NCBI RefSeq assembly: GCF_001427785.1
Contig: NZ_LMHM01000013.1
Coordinates: forward strand, 355,377 to 411,057
DNA from: Lysobacter sp. Root690
GTDB lineage: Bacteria > Pseudomonadota > Gammaproteobacteria > Xanthomonadales > Xanthomonadaceae
DNA: 55,681 nucleotides
Direction: 5' to 3'
Part shown: piece after piece, positions 36,133 through 45,035 of the stretch
Position numbering within the stretch: position 1 is the stretch's first letter
Layout: each line of letters begins with the position of its first letter
Program-made: the position numbers and the translations under genes
Notes under the pieces: generated by a model
Told to the model about the DNA's origin: nothing
Databases searched by the model: none
Seen by the model: the letters and a program-made list of their open reading frames with translations, nothing else

Positions 36133-36984
36133 TCAGCCCATCGCGCGCACGGTCTTGACCGTCTTGACCACCGTCCAGTTGCCGTCGACCAGCTTGACCT
36201 CGAGGGTCTTGTAGACCGCCTGCGAGCGGCTGAAGTACGCCGAATACTCGACCGTGCCGGTGCTCGCCGAGGTCGGCCGGAACGCATGCACCTGGATCAG
36301 TTCGGCCGGCGCGCCGTCGAGCGCGTGGCTGCCTTGTTCCTCGTCGGGCACTTCCACGCACTGGCTCGCCGGCAACAGGCGCAGGTTCGAGCGCGCGAGC
36401 GCGGTCAGCAATTTGCGCGAGGCATCGCTGCGGTCCACGCGCAGGCATTGGGTCGGCTGATCGGCCTCGGCCAGCTGTTGCTTGAATACCGCCGCGGCCA
36501 GCCCGGCCGGTATCGCCGCGACGCTGCCATCGAACTTGTGGGTCTGCAGCGCGACCATCGCCGGGTCGACCGCGGGCGCGGCCACCGGGCGATTGCGCAA
36601 GTTATGGAACATCGCCAGGCCCAGCACCACCGCGATGCACAACAGCAGGCCGATCTTGATCCGGAACGCGCGTTTCTGCCCCGGCGTGCGAGTCTGGTCG
36701 ATGCTCGACTGAAAACGGAACGGCGCGTGATGCGATTCTTCGGCGCGGGTGCTGTCGATCAGCCCGGCCTCGCGCAGCAGATCGCGCGCGCGCAACTGAT
36801 CGCTGGACTGCACCACCCACACCGCCGGGCGTTCCTTGGCTTGTTCGGCGTAACTGAAACTCGAACGCCGGTTGCCCTTGTAGGAGCGGTCGTTGGTGAC
36901 CCGCACTTCGATCCCGGCGTCGCGCAACAACTGCGCCACGCCTTCGACGTTTTCCAGTCGCGGACTGCTGAATACCTGCCTCAT
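36133..36984 (-). CDS. DUF2007-domain membrane protein (pathogenicity-like)
   Basis: This 283-residue protein starts with a DUF2007 domain (VFSSPRLENVEGVAQLLRDA and VWVVQSSDQLRARDLLREAG). One membrane segment follows (IKIGLLLCIAVVLGLAMF, about residues 109-126), then a periplasmic domain with CLRVDRSDASRKLL and a closing VKLVDGNWTVVKTVKTVRAMG. Xanthomonad homologues are called pathogenicity-like. Its start lies 1 base after the tesB stop, so it is co-transcribed with tesB. Confidence 0.8.
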   Translation of the reverse strand: MRQVFSSPRLENVEGVAQLLRDAGIEVRVTNDRSYKGNRRSSFSYAEQAKERPAVWVVQSSDQLRARDLLREAGLIDSTRAEESHHAPFRFQSSIDQTRTPGQKRAFRIKIGLLLCIAVVLGLAMFHNLRNRPVAAPAVDPAMVALQTHKFDGSVAAIPAGLAAAVFKQQLAEADQPTQCLRVDRSDASRKLLTALARSNLRLLPASQCVEVPDEEQGSHALDGAPAELIQVHAFRPTSASTGTVEYSAYFSRSQAVYKTLEVKLVDGNWTVVKTVKTVRAMG

Positions 36985-36985
36985 G

Positions 36986-37885
36986 TCATTCCTTCGCCGG
37001 AACCTGCGCGGCGCTGGCGGCATCGCGCACCACGCGGATCAAGCCTTCCTGCGCGCTGCTGGCGACCAATCGTCCCTGCCGATCGAAGATCTGCCCGCGC
37101 GCCAGCCCGCGCGCGCCCTGCGCGCTGGGGCTGTCGATCGAATACAGCAGCCAGTCGTCGGCGCGGAACGGACGGTGAAACCACAAGGCGTGATCCAGCG
37201 AGGCCATCTGCACGTTCGGCTGGTAGTAGCTGATGCCGTGCGGAAACGTCGCGGTGCCGAGCAGATGGAAGTCGGAGGCGTAGGCCAGCAGGGCGCGATG
37301 CAGCTCCGGCGCGTCGCCGACCGGTTCGCTCAGGCGGAACCAGACCTGCTGGAACGGCGGCCGCTTGGGCGGATTGAGTTCGTCGCGCGGATACACATGG
37401 CGGAACTCGAACGGCCCCTGCCGCGACAGCCAGCGCTGAACCTTGGTCGGCAAGGTCGCCATGACCTCGGCCGGCACCGCGGGCGCCGGATCGATGTCCT
37501 CGGGCTTGGGCACTTCCGGCATCGACAGCTGATGCTCGCCGCCGTCCTGGTCTTCGTGGAACGAGGCGGCCAGGAAGAAGATCGGCTGGCCGTGCTGGAT
37601 CGCGGTGACCCGGCGCACCGAGAAACTGCCGCCGTCGCGGGTGCGATCGGCCTGATAGACGATCGGCGCTTCGATATCGCCGGCCTTGAGGAAATACGCG
37701 TGCAGCGAATGCGCCGCGCGCGCGGTGTCGAGGGTGGCCTGCGCGGCCGACAGCGCCTGGCCGAGCACCTGCCCGCCGAACACGTACTTGGTGCCGATAT
37801 CGCGGCTTTGGCCGCGAAACAGGTTGTCCTCCAATCGTTCCAGCGACAGCAGTTCGATCAGTTCGGAGACGGGGGAGGAGGTCAT
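36986..37885 (-). CDS. tesB: Acyl-CoA thioesterase II
   Basis: TesB (299 residues) hydrolyses acyl-CoAs to free fatty acids and CoA. It has two hot-dog domains: FRGQSRDIGTKYVFGGQVLGQAL and SLHAYFLKAGDIEAPIVYQ in the first, and MASLDHALWFHRPFRADDWLLY with the catalytic-loop aspartate and GLARGQIFDRQGRLVAS in the second. Length matches E. coli TesB. It is the first gene of a two-gene operon with the DUF2007 protein. Confidence 0.96.
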   Translation of the reverse strand: MTSSPVSELIELLSLERLEDNLFRGQSRDIGTKYVFGGQVLGQALSAAQATLDTARAAHSLHAYFLKAGDIEAPIVYQADRTRDGGSFSVRRVTAIQHGQPIFFLAASFHEDQDGGEHQLSMPEVPKPEDIDPAPAVPAEVMATLPTKVQRWLSRQGPFEFRHVYPRDELNPPKRPPFQQVWFRLSEPVGDAPELHRALLAYASDFHLLGTATFPHGISYYQPNVQMASLDHALWFHRPFRADDWLLYSIDSPSAQGARGLARGQIFDRQGRLVASSAQEGLIRVVRDAASAAQVPAKE

Positions 37886-37997
37886 CGGCGCGCGGCTTGG
37901 GAGGTCGGGTGGAGTATAGCGGGACGCCCGCCACGGTCCGGGGCGGCGCGGCGGGCCGGTGAGGTTGTGCGCCCACGCCGCGCGGCGCGTCGATACC

Positions 37998-38561
37998 TCA
38001 GCGCGGCAACCGCTCCAGGCCGCATGCCGCCAACACCCGCGGCCACGGAAACCACGGGCCCGGATCGAGCTTGCGCTGCACCAGCACCGAAGGATCGTCG
38101 CTGGCTTCGACCTGAGTGGTGTCCAGGTCCTCGTGCCCGGCGATGTAGCGCAGCGACGGCAGGCGCTGGCGCAGGTCGTTCAACAGCGCCGTCAGCGCCT
38201 CGATCTGCGCCGCGGCGTAGTCCTCGGGCATGGCCTGGCGGCGCGAATCCAGCCAGTGCGGATAACGGCCGATATTGACCAGTTCGATCCCGATCGAACG
38301 CGGGTTGTAGCCGCGTACGTGATGGGCGATGCGGTCCTCGCTCACATAGCGCAGCACCGAGCCGTCGCGGTCGACGTAGTAGTGGCCGCTGTTGCCGGTG
38401 CCCGATTCGGCGTACAGCACCCGCTCGCCGTATTCGCGCGCCGTGGCCAGGTCGGGCAACTCGGTGCAATGGATCACCACCAGGTCGATCGAGCCCGGTT
38501 CGCGCGGCGTCAGCCGGGCTTCGTAGGGCAGGGGCGCGGACGTGAGATTCAGGGGCGACAT
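37998..38561 (-). CDS. AmpD-like N-acetylmuramoyl-L-alanine amidase
   Basis: This 187-residue amidase has the AmpD/Amidase_2 zinc site: VVIHCTE with His31, GHEDLD with His143, and RKLDPGPWFPW with Asp166. SGHYYVDRDGSVLRYV and IGIELVN are also typical. No signal peptide is visible, so a role in cytosolic recycling of muropeptides is likely. Start MSPLNLTS at 38561 gives normal length. It is divergent from the MOSC gene, with starts 40 bases apart. Confidence 0.9.
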   Translation of the reverse strand: MSPLNLTSAPLPYEARLTPREPGSIDLVVIHCTELPDLATAREYGERVLYAESGTGNSGHYYVDRDGSVLRYVSEDRIAHHVRGYNPRSIGIELVNIGRYPHWLDSRRQAMPEDYAAAQIEALTALLNDLRQRLPSLRYIAGHEDLDTTQVEASDDPSVLVQRKLDPGPWFPWPRVLAACGLERLPR

Positions 38562-38601
38562 GCCTGCGGATGCTACCATTCGCCCTCCCACGGAGCCCCC
38601 C

Positions 38602-39114
38602 ATGACCCTGCCGCCCGCCGACTCCGCGCTAGGAAAGCTGATGGCCACGTTGCCGCGGCCCGGCCGGGTCGAATGGATCGGCGTGCGTCCGGCGCGGGCG
38701 GTGCGGATGCAGGCCCTGGACGAGGTCGTCGCGCAGGCCGGCGCGGGCCTGGCCGGCGACCGCTACAAGGGCGGCAGCGGCAAGCGCGGCGTGACCCTGA
38801 TCCAGGCCGAGCATTTGCCGGTGATCGCGGCGCTGTCGGGTCACGAGTCGCTGGAACCCGCGCTCCTGCGCCGCAATATCGTGATCTCCGGGCTGCCGTT
38901 GCTGGCCTTGAAGGATCGTCGCTTCCGCCTTGGCGACGCGCTGCTGGAATGGACCGAGTCCTGCGACCCGTGTTCGATGATGGAAGCCGCGCTCGGCCCG
39001 GGCGGTTTCAACGCGATGCGCGGCCACGGTGGTCTGTGCGCGCGGATTCTCGAGGGCGGCACGATCCGGCTTGGCGATGCGCTGGTGCCGGTGATCGATG
39101 CGGTCGCGGTTTGA
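38602..39114 (+). CDS. MOSC-domain protein
   Basis: This 170-residue protein matches the MOSC (molybdenum cofactor sulfurase C-terminal) domain: AGAGLAGDRYKGGSGKRGVTL near the start, PALLRRNIVISG, LGDALLEWTESCDPC with a conserved cysteine, and RGHGGLCARILEGG. Such proteins carry sulfur or bind molybdenum cofactor for detoxifying reductions, as with YiiM. Start MTLPPADS at 38602. A long repeat region follows. Confidence 0.9.
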   Translation: MTLPPADSALGKLMATLPRPGRVEWIGVRPARAVRMQALDEVVAQAGAGLAGDRYKGGSGKRGVTLIQAEHLPVIAALSGHESLEPALLRRNIVISGLPLLALKDRRFRLGDALLEWTESCDPCSMMEAALGPGGFNAMRGHGGLCARILEGGTIRLGDALVPVIDAVAV

Positions 39115-39313
39115 TTGCGCGATTGGTGCGGATGATCGGGCTTGCGGGTTTCTTTCGCGATCGGTTGCCGCCTCATGATCGCGGGTCGGGCATGACGGTT
39201 TCGGCGCGCGCGCCATGATCGAGGGCGTTGGGATGGATTTCATGCGCGATGGTCGCCATGGCATGTTGTTTGCTGGCGCGATGGGATCCGCGATTGATTC
39301 ACATTGGTTCTTG

Positions 39314-39590
39314 GATGATTGCGCCGGGGCTTGCTTGTTCGGACTTTCGCGGTGATCCGCAATTACTTCAGCTCGGCGCAAAGATGATCACCAGACCAAT
39401 GCACCTCCACGCTCTCGCAGTGATCTGCAATCACTCCATCTCGAATCAAAGATGATCGCTCCAGACCATTGCACCTCCGCACTTCCGCAGTGATCTGCTC
39501 CTACTACACCCCGGCTCAAAGATGATCACGCCAAGTCACTGCATTCCCGGACTTTCGTCGTGATCTGCCACTACTACACCCCGGCTCAAA
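39314..39590. repeat. Four imperfect tandem units of 68-70 bases
   Basis: Units begin at 39314, 39383, 39451 and 39521. Each opens with GATGAT followed by a short, degenerate copy of the next gene's start (compare GATGATCGCCCCAGGACATT at 39591). Each then has a TCGCGGTGATC-like or CGCAGTGATCTGC segment and a GGCTCAAA-like end. A fifth, weaker copy may start near 39131. The last unit runs directly into the alpha/beta hydrolase gene at 39592. Confidence 0.8.
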
Positions 39591-39591
39591 G

Positions 39592-40122
39592 ATGATCGCC
39601 CCAGGACATTGCATTCTGTCTCATGGCTTCGAAAGCGGCCCCGACGCGACCAAGGTCACCGCCCTGGCCGAAGCGGCGCAGCGTCATGGCTGGACTCACG
39701 AGCGTCCCGATTACACCGACCTGGACGCCAAACGCGAAGTCAGCGATCTGGGCGATGTCTACGCGCGCATCGAGCGCCTGCTCGGCTTGGCGCGCAAGGC
39801 AGCCGAGCGCGGGCCGGTGGTGCTCGCCGGGTCGAGCCTGGGCGCCTATATTTCCGGCGCGGTGTCGATGCAGGTCCGGCCCGCCGCGCTGTTCCTGATG
39901 GCGCCGCCGATCGCGATGGGCCCGGCGCCCACGCTGCAGGCCGCCGATGTACCGATCAGCATCATTCACGGCTGGGACGATGAACTGATCCCGGCCGCCG
40001 ATGTCGTCGCCTGGGCCCATCCGCGCCGTGCGCGGTTGCTCCTGGTCGACGACAGCCACCGCCTTACGGCGCACGTGCAGGGCAGCGCCGACGCGTTCGC
40101 GCGCCTGCTCGAAACATTGTGA
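39592..40122 (+). CDS. Small alpha/beta hydrolase
   Basis: This 176-residue protein is a compact serine hydrolase. The nucleophile is Ser82 in AGSSLGAY, the acid is in HGWDDE (Asp129-130), and the histidine is in DDSHRL (His156). It lacks a lid domain and a signal peptide, like YqiA-type esterases. The ATG is the first codon of a degenerate repeat unit, and the ribosome-binding site is weak (GGCTCAAAG). It is followed after 13 bases by rlmKL, probably as an operon. Confidence 0.85.
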   Translation: MIAPGHCILSHGFESGPDATKVTALAEAAQRHGWTHERPDYTDLDAKREVSDLGDVYARIERLLGLARKAAERGPVVLAGSSLGAYISGAVSMQVRPAALFLMAPPIAMGPAPTLQAADVPISIIHGWDDELIPAADVVAWAHPRRARLLLVDDSHRLTAHVQGSADAFARLLETL

Positions 40123-40135
40123 GTACCGCGCAAGC

Positions 40136-42490
40136 ATGAGCAAGTTCTACGCAAGCTGCGGCAAGGGTCTGGAATACCTGTTGGCCGACGAACTGATCGC
40201 GCTGGGCTGCCAGCGCGCGACCGCCGCCACCGCCGGCGTCAACGTCGAAGGCGAACTCGCCGACGCGCAGCGCGCGGTGCTGTGGTCGCGTCTGGCCAGC
40301 CGGGTGTTGTGGCCGATCGCCGAATTCGATTGTCCCGACGAACACGCCCTGTACGCCGGCGTCGCCGCGCTGGATTGGCCCGCGCACATGGAGAGCGTGC
40401 ATACGCTCGCGGTCGACGCGCACGTGTCGGGCGAGGCGATCACCCACGCGCGTTACGCCGCGCAGCGGGTCAAGGACGGCGTGGTCGACGTGATGCGCGC
40501 GCGCACCGGTTCGCGCCCCGACGTCGATACCGATCAGCCCGATCTGCGTTTGAATCTGGTGATCCGCAAGGGCAAGGCGATCGTCTCGATCGACCTGGGC
40601 GGCGGTTCGCTGCACCGTCGCGGCTGGCGCCAGAAACAGGGCGAAGCGCCGCTGAAGGAAAACCTCGCCGCAGCGGTGTTGCTGCGCGGCGGTTGGCCGA
40701 AGGTGTACGCGAACGGCGGCGGGCTGTTCGACCCGATGTGCGGCAGCGGCACCTTGCTGATCGAAGGCGCGCTGATGGCCGCCGACGTTGCGCCGGGTCT
40801 GCTTCGCCACGGCGCCTTGCCGCCGACGCGCTGGCGTGGGTTCGATTTCGCGCGCTGGCGCGTATTGTGCGAACAGGCGCGCGAGCGCGAAGCCGCGGGC
40901 CTGGCCGCGCTGCGTCCGGTGTTCGCCGGCAGCGATATCGATCCGCATGCGATCCGCGCCGCGCGCGACAACGAGATCGAAGCCGGGTTGGCGGGGGTAA
41001 TCGAGTGGAATGTCGCGGCGGTGGAGTCGTTGCAGGTTGCGCCGGCACGGCTTCAGGCCGGGCAAGTTATCGCCGCGCAGTCTGATGTCCGTCATCCCCG
41101 CGAAGGCGGGGATCCAGAGACTTCAGAGTCAAGTCGCGATAAAGCCCTGGATTCCCGCCTTCGCGGGAATGACGCTCTTGCAGAGCCGATCTCTTCAGGG
41201 ACCAGCGCAAGCCCGGATACGAACGCGAAGAGCGATGCGCAGACTCCGGGCCTGGCCGTCTGCAACCCACCCTACGACGCCCGCCTCGCCGCCGATCCCG
41301 CGCTGTACCGCGCGCTCGGCGAAGCGCTCAAGCGCACCGTGCCGAGCTGGCGCGCCAGCCTGCTGTGCGGCGATCCGGCGCTGGCCCAGGCCACGACCCT
41401 GCGCGCCAGCAAGAAGTACCAGATCTTCAACGGCGCGATCGAATGCGCCCTGATCGTGTGCGAGCCGATCGCGCGCATCGGCCACGCCGAACGCAAGGCG
41501 CAGGCCGAAGACGCCGCGCCGCCGCCGCTGAGCGAAGGCGCGCAGATGGTCGCCAACCGACTGCGCAAGAACCTGCGCAAGCTCAAGAACTGGCGCCAGC
41601 GCGAAGCGATCGATTGCTTCCGAGCCTACGACGCCGATCTGCCCGAGTACTCGGCCGCGATCGACGTCTACACCACCGACGAGCCGCAGCCGCGCACCTA
41701 TCTGCACGTGCAGGAATACGCCGCGCCGTCCGATATCCCTGAAGCCGACCAGCGCCGTCGTCTCAACGAATTGCTCGCGGCCGCGCGCGAGGTGTTCGCG
41801 GTGCCGCGCGAGCGGCTGGCGATCAAGACCCGCGCGCGCGGCAAGGGCGGCAGCAAGTACGGCCAGTTCGATCAGCGCGGCGAATTCATCGTCGTGCGCG
41901 AAGGCGCCGCGCGGCTGCGGGTAAACCCGTTCGATTACCTCGATACTGGCCTGTTCCTCGATCATCGGCCGATGCGCCTGCGCATCGCCGAGGAAGCGCG
42001 CGGCCGCCGTTTCCTCAACCTGTTCGGCTACACCGGCGCGGCCACCGTGCAGGCGGCGGTCGGCGGCGCCAGCGAGACCACCACGGTCGATCTGTCGGCC
42101 ACCTACCTGCAGTGGTGTTCGGACAATCTGCGTGAGAACGGCGTGACCGGTTCGCAGCACCGGCTGGCCCAGGCCGACGCGGTGCAGTGGCTGGAAGCCG
42201 ATCGCGGCCGTTACGACCTGATCTTCTGCGATCCGCCGACCTTCTCCAATTCCGCGCGCGCCGACGACTTCGACATCCAGCGCGAACACGTGCGCCTGCT
42301 GCGCGCCGCGGTCGCGCGCCTGGCCGACAACGGCGTGCTGTATTTTTCCAATAATTTCCGTCGGTTCCGTCTGGACGAAGAGGCGATCGCCCAGTTCGCC
42401 CGCTGCGTGGATATCAGCGCGCAGACGATTCCGCCGGATTTCGAACGCGACGCCCGGATCCACCGCTGCTGGCGGCTGGAGCCGCGTTGA
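40136..42490 (+). CDS. rlmL: Bifunctional 23S rRNA methyltransferase RlmKL
   Basis: This protein (784 residues) methylates 23S rRNA at G2445 (m2G) and G2069 (m7G). It has the N-terminal THUMP domain, an RlmL methylase with [17 protein letters not shown] and CNPPYDARL, and the C-terminal RlmK methylase with [18 protein letters not shown] and [10 protein letters not shown]. It is about 80 residues longer than E. coli RlmKL (702). Part of the excess is a repeat-derived insert at residues about 319-346 (HPREGGDP...DSRLRGND) between the methylase core and Asn377 of NPPY. The reading frame is intact. Start [11 protein letters not shown] at 40136. Confidence 0.96.
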   Translation: MSKFYASCGKGLEYLLADELIALGCQRATAATAGVNVEGELADAQRAVLWSRLASRVLWPIAEFDCPDEHALYAGVAALDWPAHMESVHTLAVDAHVSGEAITHARYAAQRVKDGVVDVMRARTGSRPDVDTDQPDLRLNLVIRKGKAIVSIDLGGGSLHRRGWRQKQGEAPLKENLAAAVLLRGGWPKVYANGGGLFDPMCGSGTLLIEGALMAADVAPGLLRHGALPPTRWRGFDFARWRVLCEQAREREAAGLAALRPVFAGSDIDPHAIRAARDNEIEAGLAGVIEWNVAAVESLQVAPARLQAGQVIAAQSDVRHPREGGDPETSESSRDKALDSRLRGNDALAEPISSGTSASPDTNAKSDAQTPGLAVCNPPYDARLAADPALYRALGEALKRTVPSWRASLLCGDPALAQATTLRASKKYQIFNGAIECALIVCEPIARIGHAERKAQAEDAAPPPLSEGAQMVANRLRKNLRKLKNWRQREAIDCFRAYDADLPEYSAAIDVYTTDEPQPRTYLHVQEYAAPSDIPEADQRRRLNELLAAAREVFAVPRERLAIKTRARGKGGSKYGQFDQRGEFIVVREGAARLRVNPFDYLDTGLFLDHRPMRLRIAEEARGRRFLNLFGYTGAATVQAAVGGASETTTVDLSATYLQWCSDNLRENGVTGSQHRLAQADAVQWLEADRGRYDLIFCDPPTFSNSARADDFDIQREHVRLLRAAVARLADNGVLYFSNNFRRFRLDEEAIAQFARCVDISAQTIPPDFERDARIHRCWRLEPR
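41091..41173. repeat. Palindromic repeat inside rlmKL
   Basis: An 83-base element with arms GTCATCCCCGCGAAGGCGGG (left) and CCCGCCTTCGCGGGAATGAC (right), 27 bases each with two differences. Such GTCATTCCCGCGAA-type repeats are widespread in proteobacterial intergenic DNA. Its translation in this frame gives the well-known signature RHPREGGDP and DSRLRGND. Confidence 0.92.
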
Positions 42491-42548
42491 TGGCATCCCC
42501 TTTTCGTCGTAGCAGCCTCGCGCGTGCGCGTTGCTTGGAGCATCGCGC

Positions 42549-43136
42549 ATGAAGTCGCACCGCAAGCCCGGTACCTGGACCTTCTTCCGTCAGTGGCTCA
42601 AGAACCCGTTGCGGGTGGCGGCGGTAGCGCCGTCCAGCGCCGAACTGGCCGCGGCGATGATTTCCGAACTGCCCGACGACGTGAACCGGGTGATCGAACT
42701 CGGCGGCGGCACCGGCGCGATTACCCGCGCCTTGCTTGATGCCGGCATCCGCGACGAAGACCTGCTGGTGCTCGAACTCAACGAAGAATTGCACGCGCAT
42801 CTGCATCTGCGTTTCCCGCAGGTGCCGGTGGTGCTCGGCGACGCGCGCGAGTTGCCGCAGTTGGCGCGCGACGCCGGTTATCTGCGCGCCGGTCGGGCCG
42901 ACGCGATCGTGTCGGGTCTCGGGTTGCTGACAATGCCGCACCCGCTGCAACGCGACATCCTTGGCGCGGCGTTCGAATGCCTGCGCGAGGACGGCGTGTT
43001 AGTGCAGTTCACCTACGGCCCGGCCGCGCCGGTGGCCGATCCGGTCGCGCGTTCGCTGGGGCTGCAGGTGCGGCGCGGTGATTTCGTATTGCGCAACGTG
43101 CCGCCGGCGACGGTGTATGTGTATACGCGGGTGTAG
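42549..43136 (+). CDS. SAM-dependent phospholipid methyltransferase-like protein
   Basis: This 195-residue protein begins with a basic amphipathic helix (TWTFFRQWLKNPLRVAAVAPSS), typical of PmtA-type phospholipid N-methyltransferases. Motif I VIELGGGTGAITRALLDAG and an acidic VLELNEELHAHL follow. It ends in strands of a small methyltransferase fold. It lies in the same direction as rlmKL, 58 bases downstream. Lipid substrate is inferred. Confidence 0.82.
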   Translation: MKSHRKPGTWTFFRQWLKNPLRVAAVAPSSAELAAAMISELPDDVNRVIELGGGTGAITRALLDAGIRDEDLLVLELNEELHAHLHLRFPQVPVVLGDARELPQLARDAGYLRAGRADAIVSGLGLLTMPHPLQRDILGAAFECLREDGVLVQFTYGPAAPVADPVARSLGLQVRRGDFVLRNVPPATVYVYTRV

Positions 43137-43209
43137 TGCCGGCGTGTACTCCCGGAGGTAGCGCCGAGGTCCGCTCGAGCGATCTTCTGCCGAGCCTCGA
43201 GTGATGCTT

Positions 43210-43314
43210 TCCCTCTCCCGCTTGCGGGAGAGGGGAGGGTGAGGGCGCTTCTGGGCGCTCTGCGCCATCCCGTTTCCCTCACCCCGGCCCTCTCCCGCAA
43301 GCGGGAGAGGGAGA
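43210..43314. repeat. Paired CCCTCTCCCGC palindromic repeat
   Basis: TCCCTCTCCCGCTTGCGGGA (43210 onward) and a second inverted GGCCCTCTCCCGCAAGCGGG (43287 onward) flank a 45-base G-rich core. Such CTCTCCCGC-type units occur singly or as head-to-head pairs in Xanthomonads. It fills the gap 43137-43468, which otherwise holds no gene. Confidence 0.8.
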
Positions 43315-43468
43315 TAAGTAGCCGAGTGAGGCAGTGAAACGCGGGCGGACGATAGTGAGTTATTGTTCTGTTTGTGTGATTGATGATTGCATCCATAGCG
43401 CTATCGTTCCGAAAATGCAGTGCCATCCTATGCCCATCGCCAATCCGGCGTCCCCATAGGAGAGGACC

Positions 43469-44326
43469 ATGGCCACCGCCACCCCCACTTACGCCCGCGT
43501 CGGCCGCAAGCTGCGCGGCCAGCCGACCTCCGACGGCGCCGGGGTCCGCCTGACCCGGGTCATCGGCGGCCCGCAGCTGCCCGACCTCGATCCGTTCCTG
43601 CTGCTCGACGAATTCGGCACCGACAAGCCCGAGGATTACCTCGCCGGTTTCCCGGAGCACCCGCACCGCGGCTTCGAGACCGTCACCTACATGCTCGACG
43701 GCCGCATGCGCCACAAGGACAACCACGGCAACGAAGGCGTGCTGGTCCCCGGCAGCGTGCAATGGATGACCGCCGGCCGCGGCCTGGTGCATTCGGAGAT
43801 GCCCGAGCAGGAACAAGGCCGCATGCGCGGCTTCCAGTTGTGGGTCAACCTGCCGGCGCGCGAGAAGATGACCGAACCGAAGTATCAGGAGTTCGCGCCC
43901 GATCGCATCGTCCAGCTGCAGCCGGCCGACGGCGTGCAGGTCAAGCTGATCGCCGGCCGCATCGGCGACCTGCGCGGGCCGATCGCGCAGCCGGCGACCG
44001 ATCCGGTCTACCTCGACATCGCGCTCGACGCCGGCGCGAGCTGGGAGTACGAATTGCCGGAAGGCCACAACGCCTTCGCGTACGTCTACGAAGGCGGCGT
44101 GCGGATCGGCGACGGCGAGGACGCGCGCGAACTCGATGCGCAGGAACTGGCCGTGCTGTCGGGCGGCAACGTGCTCAAGCTGGGTGACGCGAAGTCGGGC
44201 AGCCGTCTGATCGTGATCGCCGGACGGCCGCTGCGCGAACCGGTCGCGCGCTACGGTCCGTTCGTGATGAACACCAAGCAGGAAGTGATGCAGGCCTTCG
44301 TCGATTTTCAGGAAGGCAAGTTCTGA
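43469..44326 (+). CDS. Pirin family protein
   Basis: The 285-residue bicupin has the pirin motifs: DPFLLLDEFGTDKP, EHPHRGFETVTYMLDG with the metal-binding histidines, GSVQWMTAGRGLVHSEMP, and a C-terminal cupin with GHNAFAYVYEGG. Bacterial pirins have quercetinase or metabolic regulator roles; the substrate is unknown. An AGGAGAGG site precedes the ATG, and a terminator follows the stop. A second pirin gene lies 2.2 kb away on the opposite strand. Confidence 0.94.
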   Translation: MATATPTYARVGRKLRGQPTSDGAGVRLTRVIGGPQLPDLDPFLLLDEFGTDKPEDYLAGFPEHPHRGFETVTYMLDGRMRHKDNHGNEGVLVPGSVQWMTAGRGLVHSEMPEQEQGRMRGFQLWVNLPAREKMTEPKYQEFAPDRIVQLQPADGVQVKLIAGRIGDLRGPIAQPATDPVYLDIALDAGASWEYELPEGHNAFAYVYEGGVRIGDGEDARELDAQELAVLSGGNVLKLGDAKSGSRLIVIAGRPLREPVARYGPFVMNTKQEVMQAFVDFQEGKF

Positions 44327-44355
44327 TCGCGATCTATGCGTGAAGCGGTGACGCA

Positions 44356-44386
44356 AAAGGCCACGTGCGAGCGTGGCCTTTCGTTT
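44356..44386 (+). terminator. Terminator of the pirin gene
   Basis: AAAGGCCACG, a 6-base loop and CGTGGCCTTT are followed by CGTTTTCG. It starts 30 bases past the stop codon. Confidence 0.88.
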
Positions 44387-44583
44387 TCGCGCGCCGGTAT
44401 TCGCATACGCGGCGAGTGTCGTTCTTGCTTGAACGTCGATGTTTCACCAGCGATACGTCCGCAGCCCGCTGGCGCGCGCGTTGTTTTCTATCGGACGCAG
44501 CATCGACGCATGCCCGCGACGATGGGCGCAGACACGCGCGCGGCCGCGCAGGCGGCGGTGGGCGTCACAAGGAGCAACATCGC

Positions 44584-44829
44584 ATGGCTACCAAGCTCGA
44601 TCCCAAGCAGATCACCCTCGTCGCCACGTTCGTATCGGCCGGCGTCGCCAACGGCGCCAGTGGCTGGATGATCGTCGGCGGCAAACTCAAGAAGATCCCG
44701 CCGCGCGGCATCAAGCAGCTGCAGGCGGTGTCGCAGATGCTCAACGCCGCCGACGCGGTCGGCAATGCGCGCCTGGCCGCGCAATTGCAGCAGACCGCGA
44801 TCGAAGTCGCGAACGAGGCGGTGCGTTAG
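44584..44829 (+). CDS. Small hypothetical protein
   Basis: This 81-residue protein starts MATKLDPKQITLVATFVSAG and has a Gly-rich core (GVANGASGWMIVGGKLKKIP) followed by an Ala/Gln-rich helix (LQAVSQMLNAADAVGNARLA). A good AAGGAGC site precedes the ATG. It may be partly membrane-associated, but no firm membrane helix is seen. No family recognised. It is monocistronic and converges with aqpZ. Confidence 0.68.
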   Translation: MATKLDPKQITLVATFVSAGVANGASGWMIVGGKLKKIPPRGIKQLQAVSQMLNAADAVGNARLAAQLQQTAIEVANEAVR

Positions 44830-44989
44830 TCGGTAGCGCATTGACCGGCGACGCGTTGCTGCGTCGACCTCGCGCGCTGGACATTGTTTCGCTGATATCG
44901 TTGCGGCGCAGTCCGCATTCCATCGCGTCCAGACGATCGATGCATGCCCGCGCGGAAGACAATGCGAACGCCGCGTCGCGCCCAAACGA

Positions 44990-45014
44990 AAAGCCGCGCG
45001 GAGGCGCGGCTTTT
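44990..45014. terminator. Bidirectional terminator between the small gene and aqpZ
   Basis: AAAAGCCGCG and CGCGGCTTTT form a perfect stem around a 6-base loop, with TCGTTTTC after it on one side and TCGTTTGG on the other. It can serve both convergent genes. Confidence 0.85.
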
Positions 45015-45035
45015 CGTTTCCCATCAAGCGCGGTT

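Noticed and set aside
39314-39590. Possible CRISPR array
   Set aside because: The units are adjacent, about 70 bases long and degenerate, with no unique spacers and no cas genes.
41091-41173. Frameshift or pseudogene in rlmKL
   Set aside because: The reading frame runs unbroken through the repeat, and all catalytic motifs of both methylase domains are intact on each side.
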